The notes under the pieces: generated by a model
The model's input: the letters and a program-made list of their open reading frames with translations, nothing else
Databases searched by the model: none
What the model was told of the DNA's origin: nothing
Translations under genes and position numbers: made by a program
Assembly: GCA_047495785.1 (NCBI GenBank)
Contig: JBLDXI010000002.1
Span: 1,240,001-1,304,000, forward strand
DNA from: Lepidodermella squamata
Taxonomy: Eukaryota; Gastrotricha
Direction of reading: 5' to 3'
Length of the DNA stretch: 64,000 nt
Shown: piece by piece, positions 56,285 to 64,000 of the stretch
Layout of the letters: each line of letters opens with the position of its first letter
How positions within the stretch are numbered: the first letter of the stretch is position 1

Positions 56285-58012
56285 TCAATTTTGAGCCACT
56301 AAAGCCGTGGCAGTCAAAGCTCGGCGTAACGTAGCCAGCAATAAATTAGAGTCGGATTGATTAGCCAGAGAAGCAGCGACTTTGGAGATAGCAGCGTGGG
56401 TTGTTTGAAGATCTCCCAATTGATCGGCTAACGACGCCATATTGAAAGCTGGCTCATACAAATGCGGTGCGAGAGACGTAGCAGAGTGGAAACACGTTCG
56501 AGCCATTTCGACGACTTTACTCTTAGCCGAGTTGATGTTAACCCCGCCACCACGTTGAAGCTCAAGAACTCCGAGGTTATTCAACGCCTCGGCATGATCC
56601 GGGTTGAAAGCGAGAGCTAGACGTAAGCAGCGTTGAGCTAAAACAGCATCTCCAACTCCGAGGGCAACATGCGAAACATTATACCAAACATCAGCAGCGT
56701 CGACGTCATTACTAGCCTGAGCAATGGCTCGCTCAAAGCAAGATAAAGCCAACTCGCGATGTCCGGAATAAAAACAGCACAACCCAGCGTTATTGAATAA
56801 CTCGGGCGTGGTAGCACCCAAGCCACTCTGTAAGAGTCGACGGAACAGGCGAAGCGCTGACTCAGCTTGGCCTGTGTAAAAGCGATGCGTGGCAATAGTA
56901 GCTACAGCTTCAGCATTAATTCCATCTGCTTGAAGCACTTTCGTGAACAGAGAGACACTTGTATCCAGCTGACCCAGAGCTTCGTGAATTCGAGCAGCAG
57001 CAATGAGAAGTCTAGCATCATTTGGCCTGGTCGCGAGTGCTTCGTCAATGCATTTAATCGCAGCAGCAGGCTGGTCCATTCTACACAGAGCCCGAGATAA
57101 TAACAATCTTAGCTCATCAGTAGGAGAAGCTTCGTCATTCCAATTTCGCTCCTGAGACTCGGGGACAACGCTAGTCGGAGGTTTGCCTCGATTTCCCTGT
57201 TTATTGGCGGGAGACTCATTGGCCTTCCGTTGTTGCCCTCGCAACGCAGAGCGCAATTGTTGTTCAGCATCTCTAACTAGACCCATGCGTAGATAACATT
57301 TAGCAAGGTTCAATTTCCACACCCAATCTTGGAATTGAGCGTGCTTGGAAGCAGCGGCTGCTATTTCTAATGCATGACGAACATCGCCTTCTCGATAGAG
57401 AAAGAATTCAAACAAGGGCTTAGCTAGCCAAGATGTTGTAGCCTGTTTCGCGATTTCTCCGAGACCCCTGCCAAGTAAATCAGCCGCAGTGTCACCGACG
57501 GCTATTCCAGCGCCGACGAGAGACGCCGTTCCAAGACGTACAAAGCGACCCGTGGAGGAAGTGGCAGGTCGAGCAGTATGCAAGCTTCTTGCCGTTCGAA
57601 TGGCTTGCTCAACACTCTCACCACCCCTGCTAGCTTGAGGTCTAGCGAAGCCAGTCAATGGCCTTCCAGATGCAGTAACAGGTCTCAGTGCTCGGTTTGC
57701 AGAAGCAGTTGGAGGTGCTCTAAGTGAAGTACCAGGACGTGGAACTTGAGCTGTCGCAGTATCATCCAAAGTTTGATCACCAATCGGAGCTTCACTAGCT
57801 TCATCAAGTTCACATTCATCGACAACGTGTGGCTCAGTCAAAGCGCGTAACTTGAGCACAAAAGCTGCTTGATCGCGATTGTTTTTCGCAAGAAGTTCAT
57901 TGCAAATAGCAAGCGTCTCTTTGAACTTGCGCTCCCGAAAGTACGTCATTGCCATATACAGAGGATCAACTCCAGGCAAGATCAGGCGCTGAGGAGGCAA
58001 TACGGCGGCCAT
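56285..58012 (-). CDS. TTC8: Bardet-Biedl syndrome 8 protein (BBSome subunit)
   Basis: A single-exon frame of 575 aa, slightly longer than vertebrate TTC8. TTC8/BBS8 is a TPR subunit of the BBSome, which moves membrane proteins into and out of cilia. Family marks: the N-terminal DPLYMAMTYFRERKFKETLA; the central region with RPGTSLRAP and RPVTASGRPLTGFARP; RTARSLHTARPATSSTGRFVRLGTASL; then WLAKPLFEFFLYREGDVRHALE. A C-terminal series of TPRs follows, with FNNAGLCCFYSGHRELALSC and NPDHAEALNNLGVLELQRGG. The ATG at 58012 is the first in frame and matches the family start. It lies just upstream of the CSPP1-like gene on the same strand. The lack of introns is unlike its neighbours and could reflect intron loss or retroposition. 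Confidence 0.92.
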   Translation of the reverse strand: MAAVLPPQRLILPGVDPLYMAMTYFRERKFKETLAICNELLAKNNRDQAAFVLKLRALTEPHVVDECELDEASEAPIGDQTLDDTATAQVPRPGTSLRAPPTASANRALRPVTASGRPLTGFARPQASRGGESVEQAIRTARSLHTARPATSSTGRFVRLGTASLVGAGIAVGDTAADLLGRGLGEIAKQATTSWLAKPLFEFFLYREGDVRHALEIAAAASKHAQFQDWVWKLNLAKCYLRMGLVRDAEQQLRSALRGQQRKANESPANKQGNRGKPPTSVVPESQERNWNDEASPTDELRLLLSRALCRMDQPAAAIKCIDEALATRPNDARLLIAAARIHEALGQLDTSVSLFTKVLQADGINAEAVATIATHRFYTGQAESALRLFRRLLQSGLGATTPELFNNAGLCCFYSGHRELALSCFERAIAQASNDVDAADVWYNVSHVALGVGDAVLAQRCLRLALAFNPDHAEALNNLGVLELQRGGGVNINSAKSKVVEMARTCFHSATSLAPHLYEPAFNMASLADQLGDLQTTHAAISKVAASLANQSDSNLLLATLRRALTATALVAQN

Positions 58013-59793
58013 TCGTTCAGATAGCGTAAGTGCAAACTTCAGTAAGCTAGAAAGTCAAGCTCACTTTTGGTGCTTAAAAAACATATCGCAGCCAATGAAT
58101 TTCGAAAAATGCGTCCGTAGTAACCAAAAATCGTCCTTGAATCATAATATTTTTATTTTTTCAAATTTTTTATTTTTAAATTTTCCGATGATTAACTCAA
58201 TTTTATATAGCTTAGCGTCTTTAGCAACCGCGCCGCGCTGCGTTGCGGTTTCTCGTATTACGTTTTTCGATTCCGAGTTATCGATTGAGCTCATCGAAAT
58301 ATTCAAGTGTGACTAAACCGTAATTTCAGGTATCCAGTACCATGTTGGAGAGGCCGTGTTTACAGTGCTCTCAGTGGTAACATATCACCGGTCTAATTTG
58401 TTGTTCATCTTGGTCGAGCGCGAGTTACCCTACCGAAGCTGTTGTCTGAAGAACTTGCTAACATCAACAGTGCTATACGTGTTCGCCATGACCACAACTA
58501 TGATGGTCGTTTCTCAGCTGAAGAATACCCGATCCTTCCGGAATCGATAACCTGCCTGGATGATATAACTCGTTTGAGGGAAGTGGCTGCTGATCGTGAG
58601 TGTTGGAAGAAGGTGGTGGATGTTGCGGTCTCCTTTGGAGAGCAGTGAAATTTTTTCAAAACATGAACACTATTACTACTGCTACTAGCAGTGGCCACGA
58701 ATGACCTACAAATGAACGTATGCTAGAGATTGTTGTTCTTAATTTTGATCGATCAACATCTTGCGCCTTCTTTGGTTTTTCATTGCTTTCCAGTCTGTTC
58801 TCCGATCTAGCAGCTATTTTGTATTGGTTCCCAGTTCCTAATCAATTTCTCTTAATTAAGGGTTCATCTTTACAGGATGCAGGATCTCTTATATAGGGAA
58901 TAAGAATCTTTCGGATGGATTTAGGGATGGGCTTTAACTGGTCCTCAGTCAAATTTCTCGCCGGCAAACAAGCACTTCCTTTGCATTCTTCGCTTGTGTC
59001 TTGTGTCAAAAGTCTTGTTACTGCAGTGAATGGCGATTCGCGATTGAATTGGTATCATAAACAAGCCTTCATATCGCGCATTCGTAACTCAATTCACAAA
59101 CTTTCAATTCACAATTCACATGCTTCACAAACAACATTTCCTGAATTTATAGACTTAGCCATCTCATTCGACGCTGCTAGAACTGCAAGAAGTTGATAGA
59201 GCGAAATGTTGATTCGATATGCCTGGTATTTTAGTGGTGGACCTCATAACCCTCATGACTCATCTTCATTATATTGCTCTTTTTCAGTATCAACTATGAA
59301 AGGGTGCTCACAAATTCTGATACAGTTTACGCAGTCATTGTTATTCTTCACCGTTCTTCATGAATGCATGCGACATGCGGCATCAGATCTCGCGAGTCTA
59401 GAGCTACGAAACACCGTGAAGTTTGACGTTTTGCTAATCACGATGTGACTGCGGACTATTCGATATATTGTAACGTCTGATGAGTTAATTATCAATATAG
59501 GTGAAATACAATGCGAATTACATTTAATTTGGAAAAATTCGTTCCATCGCGCAATAACTGCTTGCTACTTGACCGGTTAAATTCTGCTTACATTCGCCAA
59601 CGGAGACCTCATAATTCCCCTAACTTCAAAATCTGGGAGAAATATATGAATCTGATCTAAGATCTAATCCTTTTTGGCGTTATCTCATGGCTTTTAGAAA
59701 GACCATAATTTCCATTAATTCGAATGAGTCAATCATCTATCTACCCGAATTTTCATACTTTTAGATCATTTAAAGACCTGTGTCATCTTTGAC
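58013..59793. other. Divergent spacer between TTC8 and the ERICH2-like gene
   Basis: Upstream region of both genes. Plus-strand frames at 58442-58648, 58915-59196 and 59206-59448 have no recognised motif. The first ends DDITRLREVAADRECWKKVV, which distantly recalls the C-terminus of LINE proteins; too weak to annotate as an element. Confidence 0.35.
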
Positions 59794-60525
59794 ATGACTG
59801 ATAGCCAGGAAGTGAAAACGGAATCGCAGAAAGACGCAACAGAAAATGGGCATGCGAATAATTCGGATGAAGAAGACGATGATGATGATGGCGATGAAGA
59901 GGAATCATCTTCCGAGGATGAACGCAAAGCCCCACTACAGCTTCTCGTCGAAACCGTCGCTGCTCTCGTGCGAAAAGAATACAATGTAAGCTTGATGATA
60001 AACGTGTTGTTTACTCGTATCACGTGAAAAAAACCTGCTCACCACGACTCACATGAGCGGAGGCGTAAAAGATAGATAGCGAAAGACAAATAATTGAGTT
60101 CACTCTATAAGACAACGCAGATATATCTATGTAATTTATGCGTAATTTTTACAGACTGCACGCAAATTATGCCAGATGATTCTGTTGTATGAACCTAACC
60201 ACGAACGAGCCAACCAGCTGATGGCGCTCATCGACGAGCAGCAGCGTCTAGCTCAAGAAGCTGAAAATGAAGATGAAAATGACGATGAAGATGGTGATTC
60301 ATCATCGGATGATGATTCATCCGATTCCAGTGATGATAACTCCGGCGATGATTCTGACAGTAGTGATACTTCAAGCTCAGATGAAACGTGAGTTCTAATA
60401 ATTTTGGGCTATTTCAATCGGCAAATTATGATAATAATTTAAAAAGGTCTTCTTCAAGTGCAACAGCTTCAAAATCGGTAGCAACTCATCCGGCGGTTCA
60501 AAGGCCGCTTTCGACATCTAAATAA
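59794..60525 (+). CDS. ERICH2-like acidic protein
   Basis: Exons 59794-59985, 60155-60387 and 60447-60525 join in frame to 167 aa. A strongly acidic N-terminus (poly-Asp/Glu/Ser) leads into a short helical block, LQLLVETVAALVRKEYNTA then RKLCQMILLYEPNHERANQL and MALIDEQQRL. This resembles, from memory, the conserved C-terminal segment of glutamate-rich protein 2 (a LCQMIL-YEP core followed by an L-x-x-I-E helix). A Ser/Asp-rich acidic tail follows. ERICH2 is poorly characterised and testis/cilia associated in vertebrates, so no mechanism is claimed. AATAAA motifs at 60631-60640 are likely polyadenylation signals. The 59794 ATG is the first in frame. Confidence 0.6.
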
Positions 60526-61314
60526 TGTCTATCGCAAATGAGATTATCTCAGCGGTCTTTCTTTCGCTGCAAAATTAAACTCGATTATAAATCTACCTGT
60601 ATTATCTGTGATATTAAGCATCATGTGATAAATAAATAAAAATAATCAGTTTTATTGAAATGCCAAGTCAAAGTCGATTTTTGATTGTCATATGATATAA
60701 TTAATAGCTACGCTGTGAAAGAAATTTGAGGGTTTTGTGATCACAAACAAGGCTCAAGTTGTCAATTTCGGACACCTAATAACAACAATATCCGGGGAAA
60801 TCTTTCCGAAATTTCCGTAATTTAATTCAATTATCTGATTTTTGGCAAGCCGTGAACCTTTTTGGAAATTCTAAAAATTCCGAAAATTTTTGAATTCAAA
60901 ATGGGGACACCGCAAATTTAGGTTTCCAGCACCAAATTTGAGGATTTCCTGCTAATTTTTTCCTGAAATACGGAATTTCAAAATATAAAATTCCAGCGTT
61001 ATAAAACTATTATCGTCCATGAAAGAAATAGTCGTAGGCTCAAAAAATTGGAAAATTCAGCGCTGATACTTTAATTTTTCAAATTTTATGACCGATGATT
61101 TGAGACTGACAAATTTAAAATATTGAAAAATTCACTGGTAGAAAATTAATAATTTTAAATAATTTTAAAATTTTAAAATAATTTAAATCAAACATTTGAA
61201 TAAATATTTTTCTAAATATATTCCAAATATTATCCTAGTTAAAGTGTCCGAAATTAACAGAATCAATAGTAAAATTGTAATATCACAGGGTTAAATTGTG
61301 GAAATTACTCCATG
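60526..61314. other. Convergent spacer between ERICH2-like and 14-3-3 genes
   Basis: AT-rich; contains 3' UTRs of both genes. Nothing else recognised. Confidence 0.4.
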
Positions 61315-62061
61315 TTACATAAGTTCATAATTTGATTTTGAAGCTTCACGAGCTTCCGCAGACATCCACACCGTTAAATTGTCCTGAATCTGCCGAATCA
61401 AAGTAACAGCTTCATTCAACGTAGCCTCGGCCATGTTATTCACGTGACCGATTTCCGAACACGCGCCTTCGAACGTCTCCCGGGCAATTTCAATCGCCTT
61501 ATTCCGCGAACCCATGACAAGCTCCAGAAACGTTGAATAGGCCAAAACCAGGCCCAACCGGGTTATACTAGCTGGTCTCAGCTTTGAACTCGCGAGTAAA
61601 AACGCCTGTTCATAGGCCTGATTCGCCTTGTTAACGCTATCAAGCGATGATTTAGCATCGAATTGTATGACGTATCGCAAGTGGTCGGCTTTTGTTTTCA
61701 GGTAAAAAATCGTCGCTTCAATGCCGAGTTGTTGTTGTTGCTGCTCGGTTGTAGCCAGATGGTCATCGATCGCTTTGATTAAATCACGGCTGATGCGCAC
61801 AACTTCAAGCTCAATTTGCGAGCGATAACTCAGCGCAGCGTCATTATCATCGATAATTTCTTTGTTAAGGCGATCGATGGCGAAAAATCGCGAGTTTAAC
61901 ACGTTACGATGCGCGATTGCGACCATGGTTCGCTCTTCCTGGCTCAATTGATGCGTGCCGAGGCGCAGCAATTGCCGCATAAAATCGGCCATATCGTCGA
62001 ATCGCTCGCTTTCGAAGGCTAATTTCGCTTTTAAAACCAACATATTCGAGCGAGTTGGCAT
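61315..62061 (-). CDS. Divergent 14-3-3 protein
   Basis: A single-exon frame of 248 aa, the normal 14-3-3 length. These dimeric adaptors bind phosphoserine/threonine peptides. Recognisable blocks: RTMVAIAHRNVLNSRF (canonical RNLLSVAYKNVVGARR), FYLKTKADHLRYV (canonical YLKMKGDYYRYL), LGLVLAYSTFLELVMG (canonical LGLALNFSVFYYEI) and QDNLTVWMS (canonical DNLTLWTS). Of the phosphopeptide-contact residues, both arginines and the tyrosine are kept (Arg in NSRF, Arg-Tyr in LRYV) and the Asn in DNL is kept. The groove Lys is Arg and the Asn of LNFSVF is Ala. Intronless and divergent, it may be a duplicated or retroposed paralogue rather than the main 14-3-3 gene. The frame is intact, so it is not called a pseudogene. 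Confidence 0.88.
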   Translation of the reverse strand: MPTRSNMLVLKAKLAFESERFDDMADFMRQLLRLGTHQLSQEERTMVAIAHRNVLNSRFFAIDRLNKEIIDDNDAALSYRSQIELEVVRISRDLIKAIDDHLATTEQQQQQLGIEATIFYLKTKADHLRYVIQFDAKSSLDSVNKANQAYEQAFLLASSKLRPASITRLGLVLAYSTFLELVMGSRNKAIEIARETFEGACSEIGHVNNMAEATLNEAVTLIRQIQDNLTVWMSAEAREASKSNYELM

Positions 62062-62182
62062 TTTTCGTAAAATTATCTGAAAAATTGAAAAAAATTGAAA
62101 TAAATCGCAGGAAAATGGGATGAAGCAAAAATTTTCGAAAAAAAATGCGAAAAATCAAGATTTTTTTAAATAAAATTCGTAC

Positions 62183-62614
62183 TCCGACAACCGAGATCAC
62201 GGCAACTGAGACCGGACAACCGAGACCAAAATATAAATAAATAAGTTTAATTTTGATAACCGAGACTCCGACAACCGAGACACCGACAACTGAGACCAAA
62301 TAATTATAAAATATTTGATTAAAATAGAATGGCCACTTGTGAATATACTTTACAGGTTAGGGTTAGGGTTAGGGTTAGGGTTGGGTTGGGGGTCTTAATA
62401 TGCTGAATATGTATAATTCAGCTCTAAACTAGCTACGTGATCAAAATGTTTAAATTTAAAATTTAAAATAAATTATATTATATTTGGTCTCAGTTGTCGG
62501 CGTCTCGGTTTTCGGAGTCTCGGTTAGCAAAAATAAAATTATTTATTTATATTTTGGTCTCGGTTGTCCGGTCTCAGTTGTCGTTTTCTCGGTTGTCGGG
62601 TTTCAGTTGTCGTA
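62183..62614. repeat. Long inverted repeat built from CAACCGAGAC-type units
   Basis: The left arm (about 62183-62307) and right arm (about 62471-62614) are inverse complements at high identity over about 110-120 bp. Both share gagaccggacaaccgagacc, aaaatataaataaataa and ccgacaactgagaccaaat (as read on the left arm). Each arm is itself made of degenerate repeats of a roughly 10-bp word, CAACCGAGAC or CAACTGAGAC. About 165 bp lies between the arms, including a telomere-like array. Confidence 0.8.
62355..62392 (+). repeat. Interstitial telomere-like (TTAGGG)n array
   Basis: Four uninterrupted TTAGGG units followed by degenerate TTGGG units. It is internal, not at a sequence end, and lies in the loop of an inverted repeat. 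It suggests the species uses the TTAGGG telomere motif, but one short array is not proof. Confidence 0.8.
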
Positions 62615-64000
62615 GAACCATAAAATTCGAGAAAATATAATATTTAATAGGATTTTTCTTGTTTTCGTGGAATAATATTGGATCTAATAAGCTGTCCCAC
62701 TTTAAAATTGGATCCAAATCTCCAGTTAGGATTCGTTTACAATATTTTGGATTTTTTTAGATAGCTAACGGCTGAATTAAATTGGAAAATTCTTAGACCC
62801 CACGATTAATCAACTCAATTTCGATAATGGATAGAGTGGTTCTATTTAAAGACCTTATATCGAGAGTCACTTTGAGTTTCGAGTGTTCCCAGGCGTTTTT
62901 TTCAAGCTAATTAGAAAATTTGAGCTGGAAATTAGGCAAATTCCAGGGCAAAATGCGAGTCTTAAACGATGGGTCATCATTTTCTGAAGTACCATCAATA
63001 TTTCCCATGGAAAAACAAGCGCTGATTCCCCATTTATGAGCAACGCGATGTTATTTGGTGATTTAATCGATCTCAGCACTGCGGTATAAATAATAAATAG
63101 CTACAGCTTCAATCAATACCCTCGTTCTTCTTTCAATCAATTACCTTATCATATAATCATCATCATCAGGTGTGACACGTGATTCCCTGTGGATTTCATG
63201 CCGCTTGCGAAAAATCGATCCGGCTCTGACGACGCTTCTCGAAAAATATTTCACGTGCTATTTTTTCATCGACCGCACTTGCGGGTTTAATTGCAAGATT
63301 ATGATGCACGATTGTTTCTTCACCGGCCTCCTACTCGTCACTGAGAAAATCAATGCTTGCGACAAAGATGAGGAGAGAAGGAAAAAAAAACGACGACTTG
63401 AAACATAACGACGCACTTCGTTTATTAGTTATTGTTATCATATTGGCATATATTGTTGATATTATAATGAAAGGACACCGGCGACACAACAGTGAAGATT
63501 GCGACTAGGCTATCATTATTTGCTGTGCTGATCAGTGATACAACAACAAATTTAGTGACTCGAAACAGCATTTTTATTCAACAGCTTAGAAGATTCAGTA
63601 AGGTGGACTGCTCATTCATAATTTGTGCTACAAAAAATACTGCGTGCGTGCACTATTATTCGATTTATTATTATTGTTGTTATCGTTTTCTAAACTCAAT
63701 TTTTGCACGAATAATGCATGCGAAAATACCACAGAAGAATCAGATGATTAACGTGACTTTTGTTGTATTTTTACTCTACAAAGCATCACAACTTACACAA
63801 CGAACGAACCAAAAAATGAGAGATTAAGAGAGACAACTCAAAAGACACTCGGCTGATAATAACATTCAATCAATAGTTTCGTATCATCAATATATTTATA
63901 GGAAAAGTCAATCATGGATAATGTTTAACTGATGCGCGTTTGTGTGAGCAGGAAACGGCTTACACGTTCGATTGATCTTAGTTTGGTTCGTCGCCATCGC

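Larger units (their letters stand above)
62062..64000. other. Flank with inverted repeat and no gene
   Basis: Apart from the hairpin with TTAGGG repeats (separate entries), no gene or element was recognised up to the window end. Short frames at 63172-63408 and 63492-63827 look like chance. Confidence 0.4.

Noticed and set aside
58442-58648. Possible LINE C-terminal fragment near TTC8
   Set aside because: Only a short AADRECWKKVV-like tail resembles LINE proteins; too little to support an element.
62355-62392. True chromosome end
   Set aside because: The TTAGGG array is short, partly degenerate and flanked by ordinary sequence on both sides, so it is interstitial.
62183-62614. CRISPR-like array
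   Set aside because: The units are about 10 bp, degenerate, lack spacers and are arranged as an inverted repeat in a eukaryotic genome.

Overview
The window is animal nuclear DNA from an invertebrate. Evidence: protein-coding genes split by short AT-rich GT-AG introns (mostly about 50-200 bp), metazoan families (Sprouty, SREBP, PCGF, Goliath-type RING ligase, 14-3-3, BBS8/TTC8, CUB and C-type lectin proteins), a CR1/Jockey-like LINE tail and MULE transposase debris. The only telomere-like repeat is TTAGGG, not insect TTAGG or rhabditid TTAGGC, and genes typical of ciliated animals (TTC8, CSPP1-like, ERICH2-like) lie close together. This fits a ciliated bilaterian invertebrate; I cannot name the phylum from sequence alone. 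Most genes are on the minus strand. Exon borders below were placed by hand, and the summed exon lengths of each multi-exon gene keep an open reading frame.

Layout. 1-5 kb: a Sprouty-type RTK-signalling inhibitor (+) and flanking DNA. 5-13.7 kb: a 12-exon gene for a secreted protein of about 2,447 aa with eleven CUB domains joined by Thr/Pro-rich linkers (-). 15-24.6 kb: a small secreted hydrophobic protein (+), an HtrA/trypsin-fold protein lacking the catalytic His (-), lysosomal aspartylglucosaminidase AGA with a 3.26-kb intron holding MULE transposase debris (-), and ER glucosidase I, MOGS (-). 25.2-28.7 kb: SREBP (-). 29.3-29.9 kb: a LINE 3' end. 31.5-33 kb: an orphan 8-TM protein (-). 34-42.4 kb: a PCGF polycomb RING protein, RBM34, and a Goliath/RNF130-type E3 ligase (-). 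42.4-49 kb: gene-poor, with two inverted-repeat elements. 49-51.4 kb: a three-finger C2H2 protein and a two-CTLD lectin (+). 52.5-60.5 kb: a His/Asn/Gly-rich repeat protein (-), a CSPP1-like protein (-), BBS8/TTC8 (-) and an ERICH2-like protein (+). 61.3-62.1 kb: a divergent 14-3-3 (-). 62.2-62.6 kb: an inverted repeat enclosing an interstitial TTAGGG array.

How the genes relate. There is no operon-like pathway. Two loose themes appear. AGA and MOGS, both acting on N-linked glycans or glycoproteins, are neighbours. TTC8, the CSPP1-like gene and the ERICH2-like gene form a possible cilia neighbourhood. The least ordinary items are the eleven-CUB protein, the His-to-Arg protease homologue with a lost start, the telomeric repeat inside a long hairpin, the 149-bp MULE-type MITE with a perfect 9-bp target duplication, the Sprouty protein with a long insertion in its cysteine-rich domain, and the CSPP1-like protein with repeated PFGKPGAGAP-type motifs.
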